Part shown: piece by piece, positions 27,204 through 35,961 of the stretch
How positions within the stretch are numbered: position 1 is the first letter of the stretch
How the letters are laid out: each line of letters opens with the position of its first letter
Source: PSRJ01 sp963825305
Lineage (GTDB): Bacteria > Acidobacteriota > Terriglobia > Bryobacterales > Bryobacteraceae
Length of the DNA: 64,000 nucleotides
Assembly: GCA_963825305.1 (NCBI GenBank)
Contig: CAWGTA010000013.1
Span: forward strand, 372,001-436,000
Direction of reading: 5' to 3'
Notes under the pieces: generated by a model
Seen by the model: the letters and a program-made list of their open reading frames with translations, nothing else
Told to the model about the DNA's origin: nothing
Database searches by the model: none
Program-made: the position numbers and the translations under genes

Positions 27204-27948
27204 ACTGGAAAAGATGCGACGCAGCGGCCTGCTGGTGTGGCAGATTTTGCAGAAGTTGAAAGAGATGGTGGTGGAGGGGCTCAGCACCATGGAGCTCGAA
27301 GTAGCCGCCGCCAAGATGATGGACGAAGCCGGGGCCAGGCCGGCGTTCAAGGGTTACTATGTGCCGGCGGCCGGTGAGGCTTTCAAGTTTGTGTTGTGCA
27401 CGTCCGTAAATAGCGAGATCGTCCACGGCATGCCGAATCCGAAAAGGCTGCTGAAGAAGGGCGATATCGTTTCCATCGACACGGGCGTAAAGTTGGACGG
27501 GTATTACGGCGATTCCGCGATTACGGTGCCGGTGGGTGAGATCAGCGACGAGACCAAGAAGCTCCTGCAGGTGACGCAGGATTCTCTGGAGCTGGCCATC
27601 GATCAGGTGCGGTCGGGGAAGCGCCTGTTTGATGTTTGCGGCGCGGTGGAGCAGCATGTGAAGTCCAACGGATTTTCGATCGTGCGCGAGTATGTGGGAC
27701 ACGGGATTGGAACGCAGCTTCACGAAGAGCCCCAGGTTCCGAATTATGTGGACCGCAAGAATGAAAACCCGCGGCTGAAGGAAGGCATGGTGCTGGCGGT
27801 GGAGCCGATGGTGAACGCCGGCGGCCCCGAAGCGGTGGTTCTGAAGGACAAGTGGACGGCGGTGACCAAGGACGGTTCCAACTCGGCGCACTTCGAACAT
27901 TGCGTGGCGGTGACCGAGAATGGCCCTTGGGTTCTGACGCGGCCGTGA
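27178..27948 (+). CDS. map: Methionine aminopeptidase, type I
   Basis: A 256-residue enzyme that removes initiator Met in the cytoplasm. Metal ligands are seen in SIDTGVKLDGYYGDSAITV (two Asp), GHGIGTQLHEEPQVPNY (His), LAVEPMVNAGG (Glu) and the final FEHCVAVTENG (Glu). No N-terminal zinc finger, so type Ia-like. It overlaps adk by 26 bases, and infA starts next to its stop. Confidence 0.96.
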   Translation: MIVRKTAAELEKMRRSGLLVWQILQKLKEMVVEGLSTMELEVAAAKMMDEAGARPAFKGYYVPAAGEAFKFVLCTSVNSEIVHGMPNPKRLLKKGDIVSIDTGVKLDGYYGDSAITVPVGEISDETKKLLQVTQDSLELAIDQVRSGKRLFDVCGAVEQHVKSNGFSIVREYVGHGIGTQLHEEPQVPNYVDRKNENPRLKEGMVLAVEPMVNAGGPEAVVLKDKWTAVTKDGSNSAHFEHCVAVTENGPWVLTRP

Positions 27949-27950
27949 AA

Positions 27951-28148
27951 ATGGAAGCCACGGTGGTGGAAGAACGGCCCAGCGCGATCTACAAGGTGGT
28001 GCTGGAGAACCAGAGACAGGTTTTGGCCCACATGGTGGGCACGGCGGAACGGAATTTCGTCCGGCTGGTTCCGGGCGACCGGGTTGAGGTGGAGTTAGCG
28101 CCCGGCGATCCGACGCGTGGCCGAATCACGCGGAAACTGGGGAATTGA
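27951..28148 (+). CDS. infA: Translation initiation factor IF-1
   Basis: A 65-residue OB-fold: EATVVEERPSAIYKVVLENQRQVLAHMVGTAERNFVRLVPGDRVEVELAPGDPTRGRITRKLGN. It binds the 30S A site during initiation. The start is ATG 27951, or GTG 27945, which overlaps the map stop as GTGA. Either way the N-terminus is about 5-7 residues shorter than in E. coli (72 residues). Between map and rpmJ, as usual. Confidence 0.93.
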   Translation: MEATVVEERPSAIYKVVLENQRQVLAHMVGTAERNFVRLVPGDRVEVELAPGDPTRGRITRKLGN

Positions 28149-28149
28149 G

Positions 28150-28263
28150 ATGAAGGTACGAGCGTCGGTCAAGAAGATTTGCGATAAATGCAAGGTGATC
28201 AACCGCGAGGGCGTGGTGCGGGTCATCTGCGTAAACCCGAAACACAAGCAGAGACAGGGATAA
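28150..28263 (+). CDS. rpmJ: 50S ribosomal protein L36
   Basis: A 37-residue zinc-ribbon protein: MKVRASVKKICDKCKVINREG followed by VRVICVNPKHKQRQG, with the CxxC...C...H zinc ligands of the C+ form. It starts 1 base after the infA stop and lies 12 bases before rpsM. Confidence 0.96.
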   Translation: MKVRASVKKICDKCKVINREGVVRVICVNPKHKQRQG

Positions 28264-28275
28264 CGAGGAACAATT

Positions 28276-28662
28276 ATGGCGCGTATTGCCGGTGTGGATC
28301 TGCCGCCTGCCAAGAGGGCTGAGATCGGTCTGACGTACATTTACGGCGTAGGCCGTACCCGCTCCCGCTCGCTCCTTTACCGGGCAGGCATCGATTTTGA
28401 CAGGAAGATACGGGACCTGACTGAAGAAGAAGTCAACCGGGTTCGCCAGATTCTGGAAGAAGAGGGCGCGGTAGAAGGCGACCTGCGCAAAGAGATCTCG
28501 ATGAACATTAAGCGGCACATCGAGATGGGCTCCTACCGCGGCTTGCGGCACCGCCGCAGTCTGCCGGTGCGGGGACAGCGCACGCATACCAACGCGCGCA
28601 CGCGCAAGGGCCCGCGTCGCGGAACGGTAGCCAACAAGAAGAAAGCTGCGGCGAAAACATAG
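28276..28662 (+). CDS. rpsM: 30S ribosomal protein S13
   Basis: A 128-residue head protein that contacts P-site tRNA and L5. MARIAGVDLPPAKRAEIGLTYIYGVGRTRS and the C-terminal GSYRGLRHRRSLPVRGQRTHTNARTRKGPRRGTVANKK are standard. It lies 1 base before rpsK. Confidence 0.97.
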   Translation: MARIAGVDLPPAKRAEIGLTYIYGVGRTRSRSLLYRAGIDFDRKIRDLTEEEVNRVRQILEEEGAVEGDLRKEISMNIKRHIEMGSYRGLRHRRSLPVRGQRTHTNARTRKGPRRGTVANKKKAAAKT

Positions 28663-28663
28663 T

Positions 28664-29071
28664 ATGGCTAAAGCACCAGCGAAGACAGGCAAGAAGAAGA
28701 GCTTCAAGAAGAAAGAAAAGCGCATTGTCCACACGGGCATCGTGCACATACAGGCCACGTTCAACAACACGATCGTGACCATTGCCGACCAGGAAGGCAA
28801 CACGGTAGCCTGGTCGAGCGCCGGCTCGCTGGGCTTCCGCGGGTCGCGCAAGGGAACACCGTTCGCCGCGCAGCAGGCTTCCATGACGGCCGCCAACAAA
28901 GCGGTGGAGAGCGGTCTGCGGACGGTGGAAGTGCGCGTGAGCGGTCCAGGCTCGGGAAGGGAATCGGCGGTACGCGCGTTATCCACCGCAGGCATCGAAG
29001 TGCGGGCGATTAAAGATGTCACCCCGATGCCGCACAACGGATGCCGGCCGCCGAAGAAGCGAAGAGTGTAA
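28664..29071 (+). CDS. rpsK: 30S ribosomal protein S11
   Basis: A 135-residue platform protein. After a Lys-rich N-terminus comes HTGIVHIQATFNNTIVTIADQEGNTVAWSSAGSLGFRGSRKGTPFAAQQA, ending DVTPMPHNGCRPPKKRRV. The stop merges with a GC palindrome (29069-29094). Normal length. Confidence 0.97.
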   Translation: MAKAPAKTGKKKSFKKKEKRIVHTGIVHIQATFNNTIVTIADQEGNTVAWSSAGSLGFRGSRKGTPFAAQQASMTAANKAVESGLRTVEVRVSGPGSGRESAVRALSTAGIEVRAIKDVTPMPHNGCRPPKKRRV

Positions 29072-29094
29072 CGCCGGCGGTCTTTGCCGCCGGT
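29069..29094. repeat. GC palindrome after rpsK
   Basis: Arms CCGGCGG and CCGCCGG around tctttg. The sequence is identical to the copy after the permease (2705-2730) and starts within the rpsK stop codon. It is followed by CTTTTGATTT, so it may act as a weak terminator within the operon. Confidence 0.75.
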
Positions 29095-29185
29095 GCTTTT
29101 GATTTGTTTAGTAAGCGGGACGAAGGCCGGCCAAGGCTGTAAACCGCACCTGGTACGAGTGGTAAGGAAAGGTAAGGAGTAAACA

Positions 29186-29818
29186 TTGGCACGATACATC
29201 GGCCCGGTTTGCCGGCAATGCCGGCGCGAGGGCATGAAACTCTATCTCAAAGGCGAGCGCTGCCACACCGAGAAATGCGCCATTGAAAAGCGCAACTTCG
29301 TTCCCGGGCAGCATGGTAAAGACCGCAAGGCGAAAATCGTAGGCTACGGCCTGCAGCTTCGAGAAAAACAGAAGGTGCGGCGCATCTACGGCGTGCTCGA
29401 GAGGCAGTTCCGCATCACCTTCGAGAAGGCCGCTCTGGCCAAAGGCATCACCGGCGATAACCTGATGTCGGCCCTGGAACGGCGGCTCGACAGCGTCGTA
29501 TACCGCATGGGCTTCGGCACCAGCCGCGCTCAGGCCCGCCAGGTTGTCCGCCACGGCCACATCGAAGTCAACGGCCGCAAGTGCAATATCCCCTCCGCCC
29601 AGGTCAAAGTGGGAGACGTGGTGTCGGTCAAGGAGAGCAGCAAGAACAATCCGACTATTCTGGCCGCGCGCGATGCGACGGCTCATGCCCCGGCGCCCAA
29701 CTGGATCGATGTCGACCGGGAGGCTTTGAAGGGCCGCATACAGAGCTTGCCGAAGCGCGACGAGCTGGTACAGATACAACTCAACGAGCAGCTCATCGTC
29801 GAGTTGTATTCTAAATAA
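29186..29818 (+). CDS. rpsD: 30S ribosomal protein S4, zinc-finger form
   Basis: 210 residues from TTG 29186, set 7 bases after SD aaggag. ARYIGPVCRQCRREGMKLYLKGERCHTEKCAIEKR shows the four-Cys zinc site. The S4 RNA-binding domain (ALERRLDSVVYRMGFGTSRAQARQVVRHGHIEVNG) follows. It is an assembly nucleator and alpha-operon repressor in E. coli. The 114-base gap before it is the largest in this part of the cluster and has its own SD. Confidence 0.96.
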   Translation: MARYIGPVCRQCRREGMKLYLKGERCHTEKCAIEKRNFVPGQHGKDRKAKIVGYGLQLREKQKVRRIYGVLERQFRITFEKAALAKGITGDNLMSALERRLDSVVYRMGFGTSRAQARQVVRHGHIEVNGRKCNIPSAQVKVGDVVSVKESSKNNPTILAARDATAHAPAPNWIDVDREALKGRIQSLPKRDELVQIQLNEQLIVELYSK

Positions 29819-29865
29819 GAATTCGTGGGGGGGCGGATTCCTTAACTCCGCCGAATGAGGATTCT

Positions 29866-30906
29866 ATGTTTAAAGGCTTCCAGAAACCAAAGCGTTTGGT
29901 CGCCAATACCGAGACCTTGACGGACCGGTATGGCATGTTTACGGCACAACCCTTTCAGCGCGGGTTCGGTACCACTATTGGCAACGGCCTGCGGCGCGTG
30001 CTGCTGAGCTCCATCGAGGGCGCGGCCATCACGGCAGTACGGATCGATGGCGTCGAGCACGAGTTCAGCCCCATTCCCGGGGTGGTGGAAGACGCCACCG
30101 ACATCATCCTGAACCTGAAGCAAATTCCGTTTAAGATCATGGGCGAAGGTCTCAAGACCGTTCGCCTGAATGTAGAACAGCCCGGCGACGTCCGCAGCGG
30201 CCAGATCGAGACTGACGCCGACGTGGAAGTGCTGGATCGCGACGTCCATCTCGCAACCGTCAGTGAAGGCGGCAAGCTGCATGTCGAGATGCGACTCAAG
30301 ACCGGTCGGGGCTATGTGAGCGCAGACAAGAACTTCGACGAGGACCTGGCGCTCGGCTACATCCCCATTGACTCGGTCCACTCGCCCGTGCGCAAAGTGA
30401 ATTTCGCGGTGGAAGCCGCGCGCCTGGGCCAGATGACCGATTACGACAAGCTGACCCTGGAAGTCTGGACCAACGGTGCGGTCTCCCCACAGGATTCCAT
30501 CGGCTACGCCGCCAAACTTCTCAAGGACCACATGTCCATCTTCATCAACTTCGAGGAGGTGCCGGAGCAGTCCGAGGAGGTTTCCGAGCGCGGCCTCGAC
30601 AAGATGAACGAAGTCTTGAACCGCTCCGTGGAAGAGCTGGAGCTCAGCGTTCGTTCTTACAACTGCCTGAAGAACGCCAACATTCAGACCATCGGCGAGC
30701 TGGTGCAGAAGACCGAAGCCGAGATGTTGCGCACTAAGAATTTCGGGCGGAAGTCACTCAACGAGATCAAAGAGATTCTGGCTAACATGGGCCTGTCGCT
30801 GGGCATGCGGATCGATGCGCATGGCCGGCTGGTGGCTCCGCCGGCCCAGCCCGCCGGCATGCCGACCGATTACGGTCCGGACGAACTGGAAGGGATCCCG
30901 GAGTAG
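29866..30906 (+). CDS. rpoA: RNA polymerase subunit alpha
   Basis: 346 residues. The N-terminal domain (FTAQPFQRGFGTTIGNGLRRVLLSSIEGAAIT) carries out dimerisation and beta/beta' assembly. The linker is at about 235-255. The C-terminal domain (VEELELSVRSYNCLKNANIQTIGELVQKTEAEMLRTKNFGRKSLNEIKEILANMGLSLGM) contacts UP elements and activators. Normal length. It lies 3 bases before rplQ. Confidence 0.98.
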   Translation: MFKGFQKPKRLVANTETLTDRYGMFTAQPFQRGFGTTIGNGLRRVLLSSIEGAAITAVRIDGVEHEFSPIPGVVEDATDIILNLKQIPFKIMGEGLKTVRLNVEQPGDVRSGQIETDADVEVLDRDVHLATVSEGGKLHVEMRLKTGRGYVSADKNFDEDLALGYIPIDSVHSPVRKVNFAVEAARLGQMTDYDKLTLEVWTNGAVSPQDSIGYAAKLLKDHMSIFINFEEVPEQSEEVSERGLDKMNEVLNRSVEELELSVRSYNCLKNANIQTIGELVQKTEAEMLRTKNFGRKSLNEIKEILANMGLSLGMRIDAHGRLVAPPAQPAGMPTDYGPDELEGIPE

Positions 30907-30909
30907 TGC

Positions 30910-31356
30910 ATGAGACACAGAGTTGGCGGATTCAAACTTAAGCGGCCGGTAGATAGCCGCAATGCGCTGCTGCGCAATCTCACGACGAGCGTGATCGAGC
31001 ACGAGCGCGTGATCACGACCATCACGAAAGCTAAGGCTGTCCGCCCGCTGGTGGAAAAGATGATCACGCTGGCGAAAGCCGACACGCTCCACTCGCGCCG
31101 CCAGGCCGCGGCCATCTTACGGACGCCGGCGTCAGTCAAGAAGCTGTTCGATACACTGGGGACACGCTTCGGCCAGCGCAACGGAGGCTACACGCGGATC
31201 ACGCGGCTGGCTCCCAGGCAAGGTGATGGCGCGGAGCAGGCTCTGATTGAGCTGGTAGGTTCCGAGTTGGTGAAACGCGCCGCGGATCGCGCCAAGCGCC
31301 GCGAGGAACGCCTCAAAGCGCAGCAGACCGGTCAAGAGCCGGAAGAAGATAAGTAA
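30910..31356 (+). CDS. rplQ: 50S ribosomal protein L17
   Basis: 148 residues: MRHRVGGFKLKRPVDSRNALLRNLTTSVIEHERVITTITKAKAVRPLVEKMITLAK. It has a family core of ~118 residues plus a charged C-terminal tail (AADRAKRREERLKAQQTGQEPEEDK). It is the last gene of the ribosomal cluster; the stop is followed by a GC palindrome. Confidence 0.96.
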   Translation: MRHRVGGFKLKRPVDSRNALLRNLTTSVIEHERVITTITKAKAVRPLVEKMITLAKADTLHSRRQAAAILRTPASVKKLFDTLGTRFGQRNGGYTRITRLAPRQGDGAEQALIELVGSELVKRAADRAKRREERLKAQQTGQEPEEDK

Positions 31357-31378
31357 CGCCGGCGGTCATGCCGCCGGT
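31354..31378. repeat. GC palindrome after rplQ
   Basis: Arms CCGGCGG and CCGCCGG around tcatg. Same family and same placement (starting in the stop codon) as the copies at 2705 and 29069. It marks the end of the ribosomal cluster. Confidence 0.7.
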
Positions 31379-31433
31379 GAATTTCTCGACGTCCAGCCGG
31401 GGCCGTTTCTCGCGGCCCCGTTACTTCCTCAAA

Positions 31434-32081
31434 ATGCGTTCCGATCTCGCTTTTGCTCTACTCGCCGCGCTGCTGGCAGCAATTCCAACGGCGGCCGCCC
31501 CGCCGATCCTGAGTTTGACAGCGACCACCGAAAACGTAGCCGGCGCGCCTGATTCCATACGAATCGAATTGCTCCGCTGGTCCACGGATGCGGAGCGCGA
31601 TCAATTGTTGTCCGCGTGGACGAATCCCGAGGTTCCGGCAACCGCTGGACGCGGTGGCCGTGGAGGCGGGCGCGGTGGCGACAGGGGCGCAGAAGCAGCC
31701 CGGCCGACACCGGAGAGCTCGTTAAAAGCAGCGTTGGGCAAAGCGGCTACGGTGGGATATCTGTGGTCATCGGAAGTCACCGGATATGCGGTGCGCTACG
31801 CGGTCCGCCTAGCCGAGCAGGGCGGCGGCGAGCGCATCATACTCGTCACCGATCGACGCCTGGGCGACGGCGCCACCGGCGACTCCGCAATCAACTACGA
31901 CTTCTCGCTCATCGAACTGCGCTTCAATGCGAAACAAGTGGGCGAAGGCAAAATCTCGCTACGCGGGAAAATTGCCCTCGACGCCTCGGCTAAAACGCTC
32001 GTGCTGGAGAACTACGGCGCAATCCCCGTAGTCCTCAAGAATGTGAAGAAGTTCTCCGCGATCAGCGGTCAACAGAAGTAA
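31434..32081 (+). CDS. Secreted protein of unknown function
   Basis: 215 residues from ATG 31434; an earlier in-frame ATG at 31368 would precede the signal peptide by 22 polar residues. The signal peptide MRSDLAFALLAALLAAIPTAAA is clear. A Gly/Arg-rich stretch (residues ~68-80) splits an N-terminal domain (LSLTATTENVAGAPDSIRIELLRWSTDAERDQLLSAW) from a C-terminal beta-rich domain (VGYLWSSEVTGYAVRYAVRL...IILVTDRRLG...FSLIELRFNAKQ). I do not recognise the family. Confidence 0.75.
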   Translation: MRSDLAFALLAALLAAIPTAAAPPILSLTATTENVAGAPDSIRIELLRWSTDAERDQLLSAWTNPEVPATAGRGGRGGGRGGDRGAEAARPTPESSLKAALGKAATVGYLWSSEVTGYAVRYAVRLAEQGGGERIILVTDRRLGDGATGDSAINYDFSLIELRFNAKQVGEGKISLRGKIALDASAKTLVLENYGAIPVVLKNVKKFSAISGQQK

Positions 32082-32113
32082 AGTTCAGCGGCCGGGACGA
32101 ACTTTAGAGGCGC

Positions 32114-32440
32114 TTACCGGCGGAAGCCACGGACGTAACCGCGTCCCCAGTAACCTGCATAGTATCTGCCGCCGTAGTACCGAGGCGCCACCCAATATGC
32201 GCCGGTATAAGGCCGGGCCGCCCAGTAGCCAGAGCGCCACGCGTAGCGCCCTGCCGCGGGATACCAATAGCCGGCCACCCAGGTGTACCCTGGTCCAGGG
32301 GCGGCGGGCTGTGCATAGGCGACCACCGGTGCAGGGGGTGCGTAAAGAGGCACGCCGACGCCAACGCCAACCGAGAAGCGAGTCGCGGCACAAAGCGAAC
32401 CGGCCGCCAGCATCACCAGCATGAGAAGCTTCGTTTTCAT
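32114..32440 (-). CDS. Small secreted Gly/Tyr/Trp-rich protein
   Basis: 108 residues: signal peptide MKTKLLMLVMLAAGSLCA, then Pro/Ala-rich and aromatic-rich sequence with repeated YTWVAGYWYP, YAWRSGYW and YYAGYWGRGY. This resembles YXWGXW-type repeat proteins of the Acidobacteria and Proteobacteria periplasm, of unknown role. ATG 32440, with ggaac as a weak SD. Confidence 0.7.
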   Translation of the reverse strand: MKTKLLMLVMLAAGSLCAATRFSVGVGVGVPLYAPPAPVVAYAQPAAPGPGYTWVAGYWYPAAGRYAWRSGYWAARPYTGAYWVAPRYYGGRYYAGYWGRGYVRGFRR

Positions 32441-32569
32441 TTCCTTGTTCCTCCGTACGCGGCCCTTTTATGCAAACCGCGTGCCAACTTGCATCTCATT
32501 GAGAATTTGGAATACTGCGCGTGTTCCGGCTGGTTCCAGAACACCGCGATGGTGGTTTTCGGCCACGCG

Positions 32570-33911
32570 CTACGCTTCTGCCTGGCGTTGTCGAAGCAGT
32601 TCGTCCACTTCCGCGTAACCCGACGGAAATTTGACACCGCTCAAGGACGCTCCCGCGTGGAGCAGCGCCTCCACTGACTCGGGCGAACGGCTTTCCGTCC
32701 AGTAAGAGTCCACGCAGGCACGCACCGCCAGAGTCAAAGCGGTGCGTCCCTTCCCGTCGAGCGCGTTGACCGGTGCACCGCGTTCGATGAGCAGTTTCAC
32801 GGTGGTGTGCCGCGCGCGCCAGGCCGCCACGTGCAATGCCGTGCTGTCCTTGGCGACGTCCCAATATCCGTCGCCCTCGCGAAACCGCGCCGCCGCGTCC
32901 ACCCCTAGATCGAGGAGATGACGCACGCCCTCAAGATTCCCAACGCCTGCGAACTCGGCCAGCAATTGGCCTCCCTGCGCTATAACCTCGCGGACGAGCC
33001 CGGGGTCGCGGTCTGCCATGGCACGGACACTCGCGGCGTCGTTCCTGGCGCATGCGGCAAGCAGCCGGTCGAAGCCGTCGAGAGCCATCGGCGTGCCGCG
33101 CCTCTCCAGCGACGCCAGTACATCGCCGCGTCCTCTGCGCGCCGCGATACCAACGGCTGTTCGTACCAGGGTCCGCTCCGTGGTCCAGCAGCGCGTCGAT
33201 CATCTCGATTGCGTTATCGCGCAGTATGGCTTGATGGAGCGGCGTGCGACCCCATCGAGTCATGCGATTGGGATCGGCGCCGTGCTCGAGCAACCACTGG
33301 ACGCCATGGTGGTCATGCCAGTCTTGCTTGCGGAGCAGCATGGTCGCAAGGCTGTCTTCGGTAAGCTTGCCGCTCTCCACCAGGACCTTCAACACATCGT
33401 TGTCGTAGCTCTCAGGCGTGTGATACGGAGTCTCCCCGTCGTTCGGATCCGCGCCGCGCTCGAGCAACAAGCGAGTCAGTTGCGCGTGGTGCGCCACTCC
33501 GGCGGCCCCATAGATGGCGCTCTCAAACTCAGGCTCGGGCTGGTGGTTCTGCTCGTAGAACCCTGTGTTCGCGCTGGCGCCGGCATCCAGCAGCGCTTGT
33601 GCCGCGCGCACGAAACCATCCGATCGCGCGCGATCGAGCCGGAGATATTTCGAAAAACAGAGATGCGTGAGCGCGTCCCAATCGTGCGGACCGCCTTTCG
33701 CCGTGGCATTGGCTGGATCGAGTGACAGGAAGCGGCGCACGCCGCCGTCGTCGCCGAGAATCGCCGCCGCATAGATGCTGCTGGTCGCTACGTCGGGGTG
33801 CGCCGCAAGAATCGCGTCCGCGCGCTCCAGCGTCCCGGACGCGTGCCCGCTGTCGCGCGGAACGCACGCCGCTACGATGAACGCGCCCAGGGGATTATCT
33901 GCTTCCTCCAC
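32570..33911 (-). pseudogene. Ankyrin-repeat protein, one frameshift
   Basis: Two overlapping minus-strand frames make one ankyrin protein of about 445 residues. The N-terminal part (from 33911) has AAAILGDDGGVRRFLSLDP, LTRLLLERGADPND, VQWLLEHGADPNRMTRWGRTPLHQAILRDNAIEMIDALLDHGADP. Near 33180 the frame changes, and TLVRTAVGIAARRGRGDVLASL...ALHVAAWRARHTTVKLLIERGAPVNALDGKGRTALTLAV continues to 32570. It is a protein-interaction scaffold by family. A single indel disrupts it; this may be real decay or a base-calling error. Confidence 0.75.
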
Positions 33912-33917
33912 GGCCGC

Positions 33918-34532
33918 TCAGAAATCCTCCAGCAGGTGCCCCATTTTTTCCTTCTTGGTGCGCAGATAGGCCTCACGCGTATCCACCACGTCGGCCAGGC
34001 AGGGGACGCGCTCCACCACGCGGACGCCGGCGTTCTCCACTGCTTGCACCTTTTCCGGATTGTTCGAGAGCAGCCGAACGGCCGTCAGTCCGAAGTACCG
34101 CAGAATCGCGCCGGGCAATTCGTAGTTGCGCAGGTCGCCCTCGAAGCCCAGGCGCTCGTTGGCTTCCACCGTGTCCGCGCCGTGGTCCTGCAACTCGTAA
34201 GCGCGGAGTTTGTTCAGCAGGCCGATGCCGCGGCCCTCCTGGTGTTCGTAAATCAGCAGGCCGCGGCCCTCTTGTGCGATGCTCTTGAGCGCGATCTCCA
34301 GTTGCGCCCGGCAATCGCAGCGCAGGCTGTGGAACACATCGCCCGTCAGGCATTCGGAATGGATGCGCACCAGCGGCGCGGGCTCGCCGGCCAGCTCGCC
34401 CATCCGAAGCACCACGGCCTCTTCCACTTCACCGCCCGAGCGCCATTCGAATCCGTAGATCCGGAAGAAGCCGAACTGCGTGGGGAAATCGGCCTCGGCG
34501 ACCTTTTTCAGGTTCGATGAAAGAGGATTCAT
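33918..34532 (-). CDS. ribA: GTP cyclohydrolase II
   Basis: 204 residues; first step of riboflavin synthesis (GTP to 2,5-diamino-6-ribosylamino-pyrimidinone phosphate, formate and PPi). The zinc site is in SECLTGDVFHSLRCDC (three Cys). The GTP and catalytic loop YEHQEGRGIGLLNKLRAYELQD and LLSNNPEKVQAV are present. It is a stand-alone RibA, not fused to RibB. No other rib gene is nearby. Divergent from the histidine kinase gene. Confidence 0.95.
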   Translation of the reverse strand: MNPLSSNLKKVAEADFPTQFGFFRIYGFEWRSGGEVEEAVVLRMGELAGEPAPLVRIHSECLTGDVFHSLRCDCRAQLEIALKSIAQEGRGLLIYEHQEGRGIGLLNKLRAYELQDHGADTVEANERLGFEGDLRNYELPGAILRYFGLTAVRLLSNNPEKVQAVENAGVRVVERVPCLADVVDTREAYLRTKKEKMGHLLEDF

Positions 34533-34542
34533 GGAGCGGCTA

Positions 34543-34572
34543 TTGGGAAGTGCTAATCGGTTCCATTATAAT
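34543..34572 (+). promoter_or_regulatory. Putative promoter of the LytS-type kinase gene
   Basis: -35 TTGGGA (34543-34548), 18-bp spacer, perfect -10 TATAAT (34567-34572). The predicted start point is only about 9 bases before ATG 34588, so the transcript would be almost leaderless. Confidence 0.5.
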
Positions 34573-34587
34573 GGCTTCCGACGGTCT

Positions 34588-35910
34588 ATGCCGGACTTGG
34601 AACGATCGTTCCTGATCGCGCTGCTGATCAAACTGGGCGTGGTGGCCTCTATCGCCAGCATTCTCGCGCGATGGAGCACGTTCAAATCCATGCTCATGCA
34701 GGACACCCGCACGCTGAACCAGCGGCTGGCGCTTTCTGTGTGGCTCTCGGCCGTCTTCGGGGCCAGCGTGGCCACGCGGCTCATGATCCGAACATACTAT
34801 GCGGTGGACCTGGGGCTCGAAGGCAGCCTGCTGGCCGGCCTGCTCGGCGGCTACGTCACCGGCCTGCTCTCCGGTGTGTTGATCTCCCTGCCGGCATTTT
34901 TCATCGGAGGACAGCATCTCACCATGCCGTTGCTCGCCGGCGTGGGCGTGCTCGGCGGCCTGCTGCGCGACCTCGCTCCCGACCCCGAGGAGATCTGGCA
35001 CGTCTCGCCGTTCTTCGATTTGAGTATCTACCGCTTCTTCAAAGAGAGCAAAAACCACCGGCGCGCGGCTTTCCACCTGCTGCTGCTGGCGGCCGTTCTG
35101 TCGGCCGAGTTTCTGCGTCAGATTTTCGCCTCGTTCTATCCGGCGGAGTTGTTTCGCCTGCGGCCCGAGGGGCACCAACCGCACCCGCTGATGTATGTCG
35201 CGCTTTACGGGACGACGTTGCTTGCGGTGGCGATTCCGTTGAAGATCTGGAACACTACGCGCACCGAGAAGAAACTCGAGGAGCAGGAGAGACTCCTCGT
35301 CGAAGCCCGCCTGGCGGCCCTCACCAGCCAGATCAACCCGCATTTCCTGTTCAACACGCTGAACTCGGTTTCCTCGCTGATTCGTACCAACCCCAATCAA
35401 GCGCGCCTCATGGTGGTGAAGCTTTCGAAGGTGCTGCGCCGGCTTCTGCGCAAGCACGAGAATTTCAGCGCGCTGCGCGACGAGTTGAGCTTCATTGAGG
35501 ATTATCTTTCCATCGAAGTGACGCGGTTTGGTGACAAGCTCCGCTTCGACAGGGAGGTGGCGGACGACACGTTAGACATGCTGGTGCCGAGCATGATCCT
35601 CCAACCCCTGGTGGAGAATTCCATTAAGCATGGTCTGAGCAACAAGGTGGAAGGCGGCACCATCCGGATTCGCACGCGCCGCAGCGACGCGCGGCTGCAC
35701 ATATTGGTTGAGGACGACGGCGTCGGTATTCCGGAGGCCAAGCTGGCCACGTTGCTGGAGCACGGGATCGGCGTCAGCAATGTGAACGAACGCCTGAAGG
35801 TGCTGTTCGGCGGCGACTATCGCATGTGGATCGACAGCCAGCCTGGACGCGGCACGCGCATTCAACTGGAAATGCCCGAACTGCAAACAGACCTGGCGGC
35901 GGCATCGTAG
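34588..35910 (+). CDS. LytS/YehU-type sensor histidine kinase
   Basis: About 440 residues from ATG 34588, chosen because a TATAAT lies just upstream; the frame is open further to 34480. The N-terminal five to six membrane segments (LYT-like, e.g. SLLAGLLGGYVTGLLSGVLISLPAFFIGG) are followed by a coiled stretch (EKKLEEQERLLVEARLAAL). The His_kinase box is QINPHFLFNTLNSVSSL, and the ATPase is LQPLVENSIKHGL and VEDDGVGIPEA. The partner would normally be a LytTR response regulator, but none lies next to it. The end is 4 bases before a repeat unit. Confidence 0.88.
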   Translation: MPDLERSFLIALLIKLGVVASIASILARWSTFKSMLMQDTRTLNQRLALSVWLSAVFGASVATRLMIRTYYAVDLGLEGSLLAGLLGGYVTGLLSGVLISLPAFFIGGQHLTMPLLAGVGVLGGLLRDLAPDPEEIWHVSPFFDLSIYRFFKESKNHRRAAFHLLLLAAVLSAEFLRQIFASFYPAELFRLRPEGHQPHPLMYVALYGTTLLAVAIPLKIWNTTRTEKKLEEQERLLVEARLAALTSQINPHFLFNTLNSVSSLIRTNPNQARLMVVKLSKVLRRLLRKHENFSALRDELSFIEDYLSIEVTRFGDKLRFDREVADDTLDMLVPSMILQPLVENSIKHGLSNKVEGGTIRIRTRRSDARLHILVEDDGVGIPEAKLATLLEHGIGVSNVNERLKVLFGGDYRMWIDSQPGRGTRIQLEMPELQTDLAAAS

Positions 35911-35920
35911 TATTTGCTTA

Positions 35921-35945
35921 CTGAGCCGCGACCGAAGGGAGCGGT
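35921..35945 (+). repeat. Dispersed repeat unit, CTGAGCCGCGACC type
   Basis: A 25-base unit, CTGAGCCGCGACC followed by GAAGGGAGCGGT, lying between the kinase and methyltransferase genes. The same unit occurs as inverted pairs at 48093-48151 and at 56644-56668 with 56736-56760. Confidence 0.75.
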
Positions 35946-35961
35946 TCCAAGGAGAGAAGGT

